From assembly GCA_027052755.1 (NCBI GenBank), contig JALUEN010000222.1, positions 1-8,237 on the forward strand: DNA of 8,237 nucleotides. Direction: 5' to 3'. Shown one piece after another: positions 1-6,111 of this stretch. Position 1 is the first letter of the stretch, and every line of letters begins with the position of its first letter. Source of the stretch: a bacterium (GTDB lineage Bacteria > DRYD01 > JALUEN01). Position numbers and translations under genes: made by a program. The notes below the pieces were generated by a model. It searched no databases. It was not told where the DNA came from and saw nothing but the letters and a program-made list of their open reading frames with translations.

Positions 1-516
1 CACTCGCTAGGTGGTATAAGCCTATCGGTGAACGGTCAGCTTTACGTTAGGAACCCAGATCTGGTTAGCCTCAAGTTAACTGATGTACCAGAGGAGGTTG
101 CTAAAAAGTACCAGACAAGCTTTTCAAAAACAATAGTTCCTGGGATAGCATCTCAAGCATATAAGAAGAAGTATGATATAAAATTCATCGGCGTGAGGAA
201 CTATAAAGGGCTCCAGTGCTTCCTCCTCTACTTAAAGCCGAAGAAAGAGGGAAATGTAACGAGAGTACTGATGTGGGTTGATACTAAATCCTATATCATC
301 CCCAAGGTCATCATATATTACCGAGACGGTGGGAGAATAGTTATCCTCCAGGATTACGTAGAGCTAAAGGGGAAAAATAGGAGCTATAAGCTGATAAAAT
401 CTCAGGTAGCCGAGATGTTCTTTCCTAAAGTGAGAGCTACGCTAGAGAGCCACTTCTATGATTACCATATCTACGAGACTTCTAGGAGTGATGAGAATGA
501 ATCCGATCAGGGATAA
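1..516 (+). CDS. LolA-like outer-membrane lipoprotein-sorting/carrier family protein, 5' end cut by window
   Basis: The reading frame is open from base 1, so the gene begins outside the window; the GTG at 28 is internal and only an apparent start. The 171 visible codons form an alternating beta-strand pattern: GQLYVRNPDL near the start, then FIGVRNYKGLQCFLLYLKPK, LMWVDTKSYIIPKVIIY and a final IVILQDYVEL strand. This order (a 'value carried by NPD' strand, a polar-hydrophobic LKPK strand, a WVD..PKV strand and an F..P segment near the end) is typical of the LolA/LolB-like half-barrel that binds lipoprotein acyl chains in the periplasm. Family assignment is by overall pattern, with no catalytic motif to anchor it. 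The N-terminal signal peptide expected for a periplasmic carrier would lie off the window. The stop overlaps the start of the NUDIX gene by 20 bases, which suggests translational coupling. A MucB/RseB-type or other LolA-superfamily protein is an alternative. Confidence 0.55.
   Translation, partial: HSLGGISLSVNGQLYVRNPDLVSLKLTDVPEEVAKKYQTSFSKTIVPGIASQAYKKKYDIKFIGVRNYKGLQCFLLYLKPKKEGNVTRVLMWVDTKSYIIPKVIIYYRDGGRIVILQDYVELKGKNRSYKLIKSQVAEMFFPKVRATLESHFYDYHIYETSRSDENESDQG
484..488 (+). promoter_or_regulatory. Shine-Dalgarno site deciding the NUDIX start
   Basis: AGGAG lies 8 bases before the ATG at 497 but only 2 bases before the ATG at 491, so the later ATG is the better start. It sits inside the end of the upstream LolA-like gene. 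Confidence 0.6.
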
Positions 517-1093
517 GGAGAGAGAAGAGTACGTAGAGAGAACTATCAACAGAAAGATAGCATTTCAGGGGAAATTACTAAAGCTTGAGGTTTTAGAGGT
601 TAGGACCAGAGGTGAGAAGATATCAACCAGAGAGATAGTTAGACACCCAGGAGCTGTAGCTATCCTCATATTAAGGGATTCCCCAAGAGGAGAAGAGGTG
701 CTCTTAGTAGAGCAGTACAGGAAAGCGATAGAGAGCTTCACCTTAGAGGTTCCTGCGGGAAAATTAGATATTAAGGATGGGCGAAAGGAAGATCCCTTAG
801 ATTGTGCGGTAAGAGAGATCAAAGAGGAAACAGGTTTAGAGGTTACCCCCTCCCAGCTGGAGTACCTGGGAAAGATCTACACCACCCCAGGTTTTACTGA
901 TGAGATTATACACATCTTCAGGCTTAAGGTGAATAGCCAAGCTGAGGTAAATCCCATAGATCTCCAGGAGATCTCCCTCGCTAAGTGGATACCACTTAGT
1001 GAGTTAAAGGAAATGATCTTAAAGGGGATAGTCAATGACGCAAAAACCCTTGCCGCTTTACTATACCACCTCCTATCTTCTGAAGAGGGTTAG
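497..1093 (+). CDS. NUDIX hydrolase, ADP-ribose pyrophosphatase (NudF-like)
   Basis: Predicted cytoplasmic enzyme of 198 residues that would hydrolyse ADP-ribose to AMP and ribose 5-phosphate with Mg2+. What is seen: an N-terminal strand domain, EQYRKAIESFTLEVPAGK (the substrate-side strand before the NUDIX box in this subfamily), then the NUDIX core REIKEETGL at about residues 106-114, and the YTTPGFTDE motif near residues 126-134 that is characteristic of ADP-ribose pyrophosphatases. The metal-binding Glu residues E107, E110 and E111 are all present. The NUDIX box is irregular: nine residues rather than five separate the Gly of PAGK (G88) from the first Glu (E98). The start was placed at ATG 497 because AGGAG is 8 bases upstream; ATG 491 and an upstream in-frame start at 458 are less well placed. 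The gene overlaps its predecessor by 20 bases and its successor by 59. The subfamily is well supported; exact substrate is inferred. Confidence 0.9.
   Translation: MNPIRDKEREEYVERTINRKIAFQGKLLKLEVLEVRTRGEKISTREIVRHPGAVAILILRDSPRGEEVLLVEQYRKAIESFTLEVPAGKLDIKDGRKEDPLDCAVREIKEETGLEVTPSQLEYLGKIYTTPGFTDEIIHIFRLKVNSQAEVNPIDLQEISLAKWIPLSELKEMILKGIVNDAKTLAALLYHLLSSEEG
1022..1027 (+). promoter_or_regulatory. Shine-Dalgarno site for the M16-like gene, inside the NUDIX gene
   Basis: AAGGGG is 7 bases before ATG 1035. It supports a start well inside the NUDIX reading frame, and no other ATG/GTG/TTG in that frame would keep the hydrophobic export segment. Confidence 0.6.
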
Positions 1094-2447
1094 AGCTAGC
1101 CTTCTCTTATTAACGTTTACTGCTATCCTATTCTTCCTTTTATCTCAAATTACCGTATCAGAGAGCTTTAGCTCAAGCATCAATTTAAAAGATTTAAATC
1201 AACAGCTGAAGGAGATAACCACTATCAAAGGAGATAGTTTAGGGGATCACCTCTCAACGAGAGCCTTACCTGATCTAAGGGGTGTATATCTAACCATTAT
1301 CTTCAAGTACAGCTTATTGGATGAACCACAAGGATACCCAGGTCTAAGGGTGGTAACGTTAAGCTATTTGCTCAGCTACTCTACTGCAAGAGAGGAGATA
1401 CTTAAAGCTGGAAACTCAATATCTGCTAATATCTCAGATGATGTAGCTGAGCTCAGCGCTACTTTTAGGGGTTGGAATCCTGAGGAGGTGAGCAGATCAG
1501 TAAGGTTGCTTCATGAGCTTATCTCTAACCTTAAAAAGCTCTCAACGGAAAGGGTTCCCCTTAAACTTAGACTAAGTTATGTTCCCCAGCTAGCCTCCTC
1601 AAGTGATCTAGAGAGATATATCAGGAAGATATTATACGGTCCCACACCGTATAGTTTAGAAGTTCTCCCTAACCTTCGCGAGACTTCATCTGAAGAGGTT
1701 AGGAGAGGGCTAAAGGAGATGCTATGCAAGGAGAGAGTTTATATCTCCCTTGTATATCCCACCTCCTATCAGGAAGCTATCTCAGGTTTAATAGATGATC
1801 TAAGGGAGTTATGGGAGAGCCTTCCTAGTTGTCCCCTGAGAACGAACCTGTATCCACAACCCAACTTCCGCTCAGAAGAGAGGTTTTTAACTGTAAGTGG
1901 GTCAAACAGTTTAATTATAATGGTCTTCCCTACCCCTGACCCGCTATCAGAGGAGTATTTAGCGATGATGCTTTTAGATGAGATCCTAGCTGGCAATTTT
2001 CAGAGCATGTTATACCTTAAGTTAAGGGAGAGAGAGGGAATGATTTACTCTATAGATCATCAGCTTAAGCCGATGATAGGTGGTGGTTACTACTTAATAG
2101 TCATTCAGGTACCGAATCAAGATCTAGAGGAGCTTAGACTCCACATAGAAAACTTACTTAATAAGAGGTCTTTAAAGGAATGGGTTAGGATGTTAAGGGA
2201 TGAAGAGCTAGATGTATTTAAGGAGAGGTTGTACTGGAAGTACCTGATAAGGACCGCATCCCCTCAAGTACTATCCAGGTATATGGCTTTAGAGAAGGCG
2301 ATAGGTTTCTACTGGACGCCGCCAGAGAGGCTCAAAAAAGCGTTAAGAAGGGTATCCAGAGGTGATCTGATAAGCCTAATTGATAGGCTAGGCCCGAGGT
2401 TAACAGTAATCCTTAGAGGAAATAGCTCCCCAGAGGGGAACAGGTAA
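1035..2447 (+). CDS. M16 family peptidase homologue lacking the zinc-binding HxxEH motif, exported or membrane-anchored
   Basis: 470 residues, the size of one M16 half-unit (two alpha/beta domains). A hydrophobic segment at about residues 21-41 (LLLLTFTAILFFLLS), preceded by KRVR, is a signal peptide or anchor, so the body is expected outside the cytoplasm. The first domain keeps the family layout (GLRVVTLSYLLSYST at 103-117, then ILKAGNSISANISDDVAELSATF), but where active members have HxxEH there is no His or Glu. The second domain has the typical LLDEILAGNFQSMLYLKLREREGMIYS region, retaining the Arg (R331/R333) and Tyr (Y338) that the non-catalytic subunit supplies in heterodimeric M16B peptidases. 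I infer a partner or chaperone-like subunit rather than a protease. No catalytic M16 gene is in the window. Start: ATG 1035 with AAGGGG 7 bases upstream; this gives a 59-base overlap with the NUDIX gene and a long n-region before the hydrophobic segment. The frame is intact, so it is not a decayed gene. Confidence 0.82.
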   Translation: MTQKPLPLYYTTSYLLKRVRASLLLLTFTAILFFLLSQITVSESFSSSINLKDLNQQLKEITTIKGDSLGDHLSTRALPDLRGVYLTIIFKYSLLDEPQGYPGLRVVTLSYLLSYSTAREEILKAGNSISANISDDVAELSATFRGWNPEEVSRSVRLLHELISNLKKLSTERVPLKLRLSYVPQLASSSDLERYIRKILYGPTPYSLEVLPNLRETSSEEVRRGLKEMLCKERVYISLVYPTSYQEAISGLIDDLRELWESLPSCPLRTNLYPQPNFRSEERFLTVSGSNSLIIMVFPTPDPLSEEYLAMMLLDEILAGNFQSMLYLKLREREGMIYSIDHQLKPMIGGGYYLIVIQVPNQDLEELRLHIENLLNKRSLKEWVRMLRDEELDVFKERLYWKYLIRTASPQVLSRYMALEKAIGFYWTPPERLKKALRRVSRGDLISLIDRLGPRLTVILRGNSSPEGNR

Positions 2448-2449
2448 GG

Positions 2450-3442
2450 GTGGTGCTTACAGTGGGTACACCTAATAGCAGGTTGAGAGTTATAGTTCCT
2501 ACGACAGCGGGTTTCTGTTTCGGTGTGGAGAGAGCTTTAAACCTCCTGATTCAAGCCCTTAAGAGAGCTCAAGAGGAAGGTAAGAAAGTGTTCTCACTTG
2601 GCCCGATCATACATAATGAAGCTGTAATACAGGATCTCACTAACAGAGGAGTGGAGTTCCTGAGAGACTTAAATGACCTTAAGGCAAAGGTAAGTGAGGG
2701 CGACTATCTACTTATAAGAAGCCACGGTGTACCTAAAGAGGTTATGGAAGAGCTAAAGAGGATGAAACTTAACTTGCTAGATGGTACCTGTCCGTATGTT
2801 AAGAAAATACATAAAATCGTTGAGGAAGCTTCAGCTAAAGGGAGGACAGTTTTGATCTTCGGCAAACCACAGCACCCAGAGATAATAGGCACCAAGAGCT
2901 ATGCAGAGAACCCCATCGTCTTCTCCTCTATAGATGAGCTTAGAGATCTTAAATTACCACCTAGAACTACACCGGTAACCTTAGTAGCGCAGACAACAGA
3001 GCTAGAGGAGAGGTATGAGAGGATAAAAAAACTTCTAGAGGATATGTTCCAGGATATAGAATCACATAACACCATTTGTTACATAACTCACAGGAACCAG
3101 AAGATAGCTAAGAGATTGGCAGAGATAAGTGATGTAGTAGTGGTGATAGGTGGTAAGAACAGCTCAAATACAAGGAAGCTAAAGGATATAGCGATAGCTG
3201 AGGGAAAGAAAACTTTCCACATAACATATCCTAGTGAGCTGAGCCGAGAGTGGTTCAGAGGAGATGAGGTAGTTGGCTTACTCTCTGGAGCTTCTACTCC
3301 TAAATCTACAGTTCTAGAGGTAGCAGGTGAACTGAAAGATTGGTTTAACGCTGAAGTGTTGATGATGAATTATTCTGGAGAGATTTTAGCAGAGGATGAG
3401 GTGAATTTCCCACAGGAGAGTGATGTAAGTGTTACCACTTAG
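2450..3442 (+). CDS. ispH: 4-hydroxy-3-methylbut-2-enyl diphosphate reductase (IspH/LytB)
   Basis: Last step of the MEP isoprenoid pathway: a [4Fe-4S] enzyme that reductively dehydroxylates HMBPP to IPP and DMAPP in the cytoplasm. All signature positions are visible (numbered from GTG 2450): the three cluster cysteines C23 (GFCFGVERAL), C114 (DGTCPYVKK) and C210 (NTICYITHRNQ); the diphosphate-binding histidines H55 (IIHNEAV), H92 (SHGVP) and H142; the proton-relay Glu E144 in QHPEIIGT; AQTTEL; GGKNSSNT; and SGASTPKST near the end. Length is 330 residues; about 25 residues after the last conserved segment (from MMNYSGEILAEDE on) form a non-conserved tail. The start is ambiguous: GTG 2450 has GAGGGG 11 bases upstream, whereas GTG 2462 has AAGGGTGG (2446-2453) 8 bases upstream and would shorten the protein by 4 residues. 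It follows the M16-like gene by 2 bases and overlaps the rhomboid gene by 14. Confidence 0.97.
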   Translation: MVLTVGTPNSRLRVIVPTTAGFCFGVERALNLLIQALKRAQEEGKKVFSLGPIIHNEAVIQDLTNRGVEFLRDLNDLKAKVSEGDYLLIRSHGVPKEVMEELKRMKLNLLDGTCPYVKKIHKIVEEASAKGRTVLIFGKPQHPEIIGTKSYAENPIVFSSIDELRDLKLPPRTTPVTLVAQTTELEERYERIKKLLEDMFQDIESHNTICYITHRNQKIAKRLAEISDVVVVIGGKNSSNTRKLKDIAIAEGKKTFHITYPSELSREWFRGDEVVGLLSGASTPKSTVLEVAGELKDWFNAEVLMMNYSGEILAEDEVNFPQESDVSVTT

Positions 3443-4169
3443 GGACATCAACCCATCTAGGAGGTTCCCGATAGTTACTGTAACCATAATAGTAATTAAT
3501 GTTATCGCCTTCATATTTGAGCTTGCGCTTGGTTATGAGAGGGTTATCGGTACTTACGGCGCTATACCGCTGGAAGTGATCACAGGGAAGGACCTACCTC
3601 CATACTACACCAATATCCCAGTCATACTCACACCGATAACCGCTATGTTCTTACACGGTGGTTTCTTTCACCTGTTCTTCAACATGTTATATTTATGGAT
3701 ATTTGGGGATAACGTAGAGGATGCCTTCGGACACTTTGGTTTTCTGCTCTTCTACCTAGCTAGTGGGATAGGAGCCTTCATAATCCACACAGTTGTATAT
3801 ATGATATTCAGACCATCTGAGTTGACTGTGCCAACGATTGGGGCTAGTGGAGCGATAAGCGGTGTACTAGCAGCATATATGTTACTCTATCCACATGCTA
3901 GGGTACTAACTTTGATAAGCTTCGGTTGGTTCATAGATTTTATAGAGGTACCTGCTGGATTTCTGATAGGGTTCTGGTTCCTAACCCAGATCCTAAACGG
4001 GTTCTTCGGTTTGTTCTGGTCCTCATCAGTTGCTTGGTTCGCTCATATAGGTGGCTTCTTAGTTGGGTTAATACTGACATGGTTAACCCTTAAGAGACGT
4101 GCGAAGAAGTTCGTAGATGAGTATGTGCCAGAGTTCGCTATAGATGATGAATACGAGGTTTATTGGTAG
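3429..4169 (+). CDS. Rhomboid family intramembrane serine protease
   Basis: 246 residues with about six or seven hydrophobic segments, the first at about residues 15-35. It begins MLPLRDINPSRRFP, the usual opening of this bacterial rhomboid subgroup, which supports the GTG 3429 start; AGGAG at 3414-3418 lies 10 bases upstream. The catalytic dyad is present: S140 in GASGAISG and H206 in WFAHIGG. The oxyanion-side residues are also present in HGGFFHLFFNMLYLW (H76, H81, N85). A soluble stretch with GTYGAIPLEV separates the first two membrane segments, as in other family members. It should cleave membrane proteins within the bilayer; its substrate cannot be told from sequence. The C-terminal tail is charged, with a basic patch (KRRAKK) next to the last helix and then an acidic end. 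Neighbouring single-pass proteins of this operon are conceivable substrates, but that is speculation. The gene overlaps ispH by 14 bases. Confidence 0.95.
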   Translation: MLPLRDINPSRRFPIVTVTIIVINVIAFIFELALGYERVIGTYGAIPLEVITGKDLPPYYTNIPVILTPITAMFLHGGFFHLFFNMLYLWIFGDNVEDAFGHFGFLLFYLASGIGAFIIHTVVYMIFRPSELTVPTIGASGAISGVLAAYMLLYPHARVLTLISFGWFIDFIEVPAGFLIGFWFLTQILNGFFGLFWSSSVAWFAHIGGFLVGLILTWLTLKRRAKKFVDEYVPEFAIDDEYEVYW

Positions 4170-4173
4170 CACT

Positions 4174-4181
4174 GAGGGGGG
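4174..4181 (+). promoter_or_regulatory. Shine-Dalgarno site deciding a TTG start
   Basis: GAGGGGGG lies 7 bases before TTG 4189. The nearby ATG at 4182 runs into a stop after four codons, so TTG is the start of the receiver gene. Confidence 0.6.
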
Positions 4182-4188
4182 ATGAGGT

Positions 4189-4593
4189 TTGAGTAAATCA
4201 AGTTCTCAGGTAAAGAGGATATTAATTGTTGAAGACGAGAAGGCGCTAAGGGAACTCCTTAAAGCGTGGTTAAGTTCTGCTGGCTATGAGGTACTTGAAG
4301 CTTCAAATGGCAAGGAACTATTAAGTCAGGTTGAGTCAGGAAGAGATGGAATTAACCTCATAATCCTAGATATAATGATGCCGGAGCTAGACGGTTGGCG
4401 AGCTTTAAAGGCAATCAGGAGGAGAGGGCTTAACATCCCGGTAATAATACTGAGCGCACGTGATACCTATGTAGATTTCAACCTAGCCCAAGAGCTAGAG
4501 GTAGTTGATTACTTCGTCAAACCCTTTGAAGCTGATGAACTATTATCTAGGGTTAAGGAAGTGCTGGGAGATGAGCTCCCTCATAGGAGTTAA
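4189..4593 (+). CDS. Stand-alone response regulator receiver (CheY-like) protein
   Basis: A single receiver domain of 134 residues without any output domain. The phosphorylation site and switch residues are complete: acidic pocket E15/D16/E17 in ILIVEDE, phospho-acceptor D61 in LIILDIMMPELDG, S89 in IILSARD, and K111 in the VKPF motif followed by the usual final helix. It should accept a phosphoryl group from a histidine kinase and signal through protein-protein contact. The kinase and the target are not encoded in this window, so its pathway is unknown. Position 108, before VKPF, is Tyr (DYFVKPF). TTG 4189 is chosen because a strong GAGGGGGG lies 7 bases upstream. The gene is 19 bases after the rhomboid gene and 28 before gatA. 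Sitting between a membrane protease and a tRNA-amidation gene, it has no obvious functional link to either. Confidence 0.95.
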   Translation: MSKSSSQVKRILIVEDEKALRELLKAWLSSAGYEVLEASNGKELLSQVESGRDGINLIILDIMMPELDGWRALKAIRRRGLNIPVIILSARDTYVDFNLAQELEVVDYFVKPFEADELLSRVKEVLGDELPHRS

Positions 4594-4606
4594 CGAAGTA
4601 GAGGAT

Positions 4607-4613
4607 AGGGGGG
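4607..4613 (+). promoter_or_regulatory. Shine-Dalgarno site deciding the gatA start
   Basis: AGGGGGG ends 8 bases before ATG 4622, so this ATG is preferred over earlier in-frame starts (from 4505) that fall inside the receiver gene. Confidence 0.6.
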
Positions 4614-4621
4614 AATGCATA

Positions 4622-6109
4622 ATGAGCCAGCGACATTCTAAGGTAGAGGGCAAGAAACTCACAAGTTTCCCCGTAGGAGGTTTAACCATAGAGAAGCTTT
4701 GGAAACTTTTCTCTAAAGGTGAAGCTAGCATCCTAGAGGTGAACTTGAACTACTTAGAGAAAGCGAACCAGCTCAACGATACCTTGAACGCTTTTATAAC
4801 GATATTCCCTGAAGAGGAGATAAGGAAACAGGTCAAAACAGCTGAGGAGATGTATAGGAGAGGGGAAGCTACCCCGCTTACTGGTGTTCCGATAAGCGTT
4901 AAGGATAATATAAACGTGAAAGGCTTCCCTACCACGTGCGCCTCTAAGATCCTGGAGAACTATATATCACCCTATGATGCTACCGTAGTTAAGAAACTGA
5001 GGGAAGCAGGTGCTGTGATCATAGGTAAGACTAACCTAGATGAGTTCGCTATGGGATCGTCAACTGAGAACTCGGCGTTTGGACCAGCTAAGAACCCATT
5101 TGACCTCAGCAGAGTTCCAGGTGGATCCAGCGGAGGTAGTGCTGTATCAGTGGCTGCAGACATATCAGTGGCTTCACTAGGATCAGATACCGGAGGTTCT
5201 ATAAGGCTCCCGGCAGCGTTCTGTGGCGTCTATGGCCTGAAGCCTACCTACGGCTTAGTTTCCAGGTATGGTCTAGTAGCTTTCGCCTCATCCCTAGATC
5301 AGATAGGACCAATAGCTAAAACTCCTAGGGATCTCAGCCTCCTATTAGATGTGATCAGTGGCTTTGATCCAATGGATAGCACTAGCTGGAAGGGTGAGCT
5401 GAAAACCTGGGAGATAAAACCCTCTGACTTAGGATCTATGAGGATCGCCTTTTTAAGAGATATAGACGATGGGCTAGATGAGGATGTTAAGAAAGCGTAT
5501 CAGAGCTTCTTAAGCTACTTGGAGAGAGAGGGAGCGGAGCTAGTGGAATCTGAGATATCCTCTTTAAAGTACTCTATACCGGTCTATTACCTGATAGCTT
5601 GTTCAGAGGCTAGCTCCAATTTAGCCAGGTATGATGGTGTCAGGTACGGCAGGAGAGAGATGGCAGAGGATTATAGGAGCATGGTAGCTTTAACTAGGGG
5701 AAGAGGTTTTGGAAATGAGGTCAAGAGGAGGATCATGTTGGGTACCTTTGCCCTGAGCGCAGGCTACTTTGAGGAGTACTACTTGAAAGCTCAGAAGATA
5801 AGGACACTGATCAAGGAGGAGTTGAAGTTAATCTTTAAAGTAGCAGATGTGCTCCTGATCCCTACCTCTCCAACAACGGCTTTCAAATTAGGTGAGAAGA
5901 TAAACGATCCCCTGAAGATGTATCTGTCAGATATATTTACCACCTTTGTCAACTTAGCAGGAGTTCCAGCTTTATCATTCCCAGTAGGGTTAGACTCTAA
6001 CGGACTCCCGATAGGGCTTCAATTAATAGGGCCTCACTTCAGCGAGGGGAAACTGCTATCACTGGCTCAAACAATAACCTCCTTTGTAGGTAATAAAAAG
6101 GGGGTATAG
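4622..6109 (+). CDS. gatA: Aspartyl/glutamyl-tRNA(Asn/Gln) amidotransferase subunit A (GatA)
   Basis: 495 residues, close to the usual GatA length. GatA is the glutaminase subunit of GatCAB: it releases ammonia from glutamine, which GatB uses to amidate Glu-tRNA(Gln) or Asp-tRNA(Asn). The amidase-signature triad is complete: K94 (GVPISVKDN), cis-Ser S169 (GGSSGGSAVS) and nucleophile S193 (GSDTGGSIRLPAAFCG). Spacings of 75 and 24 residues equal those of characterised GatA proteins, and KPTYGLVSRYGLVAFASSLDQ is typical of GatA rather than general amidases. The C-terminal FVNLAGVPALSFPVG and LPIGLQLIGP segments are also canonical. About 24 polar residues precede the first conserved helix (LTIEKLWKLF), slightly longer than usual. 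gatB and gatC are not in the window, so the complex is probably assembled from scattered genes. The start was set by AGGGGGG 8 bases upstream of ATG 4622. Confidence 0.97.
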   Translation: MSQRHSKVEGKKLTSFPVGGLTIEKLWKLFSKGEASILEVNLNYLEKANQLNDTLNAFITIFPEEEIRKQVKTAEEMYRRGEATPLTGVPISVKDNINVKGFPTTCASKILENYISPYDATVVKKLREAGAVIIGKTNLDEFAMGSSTENSAFGPAKNPFDLSRVPGGSSGGSAVSVAADISVASLGSDTGGSIRLPAAFCGVYGLKPTYGLVSRYGLVAFASSLDQIGPIAKTPRDLSLLLDVISGFDPMDSTSWKGELKTWEIKPSDLGSMRIAFLRDIDDGLDEDVKKAYQSFLSYLEREGAELVESEISSLKYSIPVYYLIACSEASSNLARYDGVRYGRREMAEDYRSMVALTRGRGFGNEVKRRIMLGTFALSAGYFEEYYLKAQKIRTLIKEELKLIFKVADVLLIPTSPTTAFKLGEKINDPLKMYLSDIFTTFVNLAGVPALSFPVGLDSNGLPIGLQLIGPHFSEGKLLSLAQTITSFVGNKKGV

Positions 6110-6111
6110 AG

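Noticed and set aside
28..30. GTG as the real start of the first gene
   Set aside because: The frame is open to base 1, and the residues before it (HSLGGISLS) fit continuation of the beta fold, so the gene starts outside the window.
565..822. Minus-strand open frame opposite the NUDIX gene
   Set aside because: It lies fully within a gene with conserved catalytic motifs, resembles no family and has no support; the same applies to minus-strand frames at 1769-1996, 2704-2895, 4543-4731, 4750-4935 and 4972-5163.
1035..2447. M16-like gene as a pseudogene
   Set aside because: The frame is uninterrupted over 470 codons, codon use matches the neighbours and the second domain is well conserved; only the zinc ligands are missing, as in known non-catalytic subunits.
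4505..4621. Longer gatA beginning inside the receiver gene
   Set aside because: The extra residues do not resemble GatA, and ATG 4622 has a strong ribosome-binding site 8 bases upstream.
4622..6109. General amidase instead of GatA
   Set aside because: The triad spacing and the segments around residues 193-235 match GatA closely, including the GLVSRYGLVAFASSLDQ stretch.
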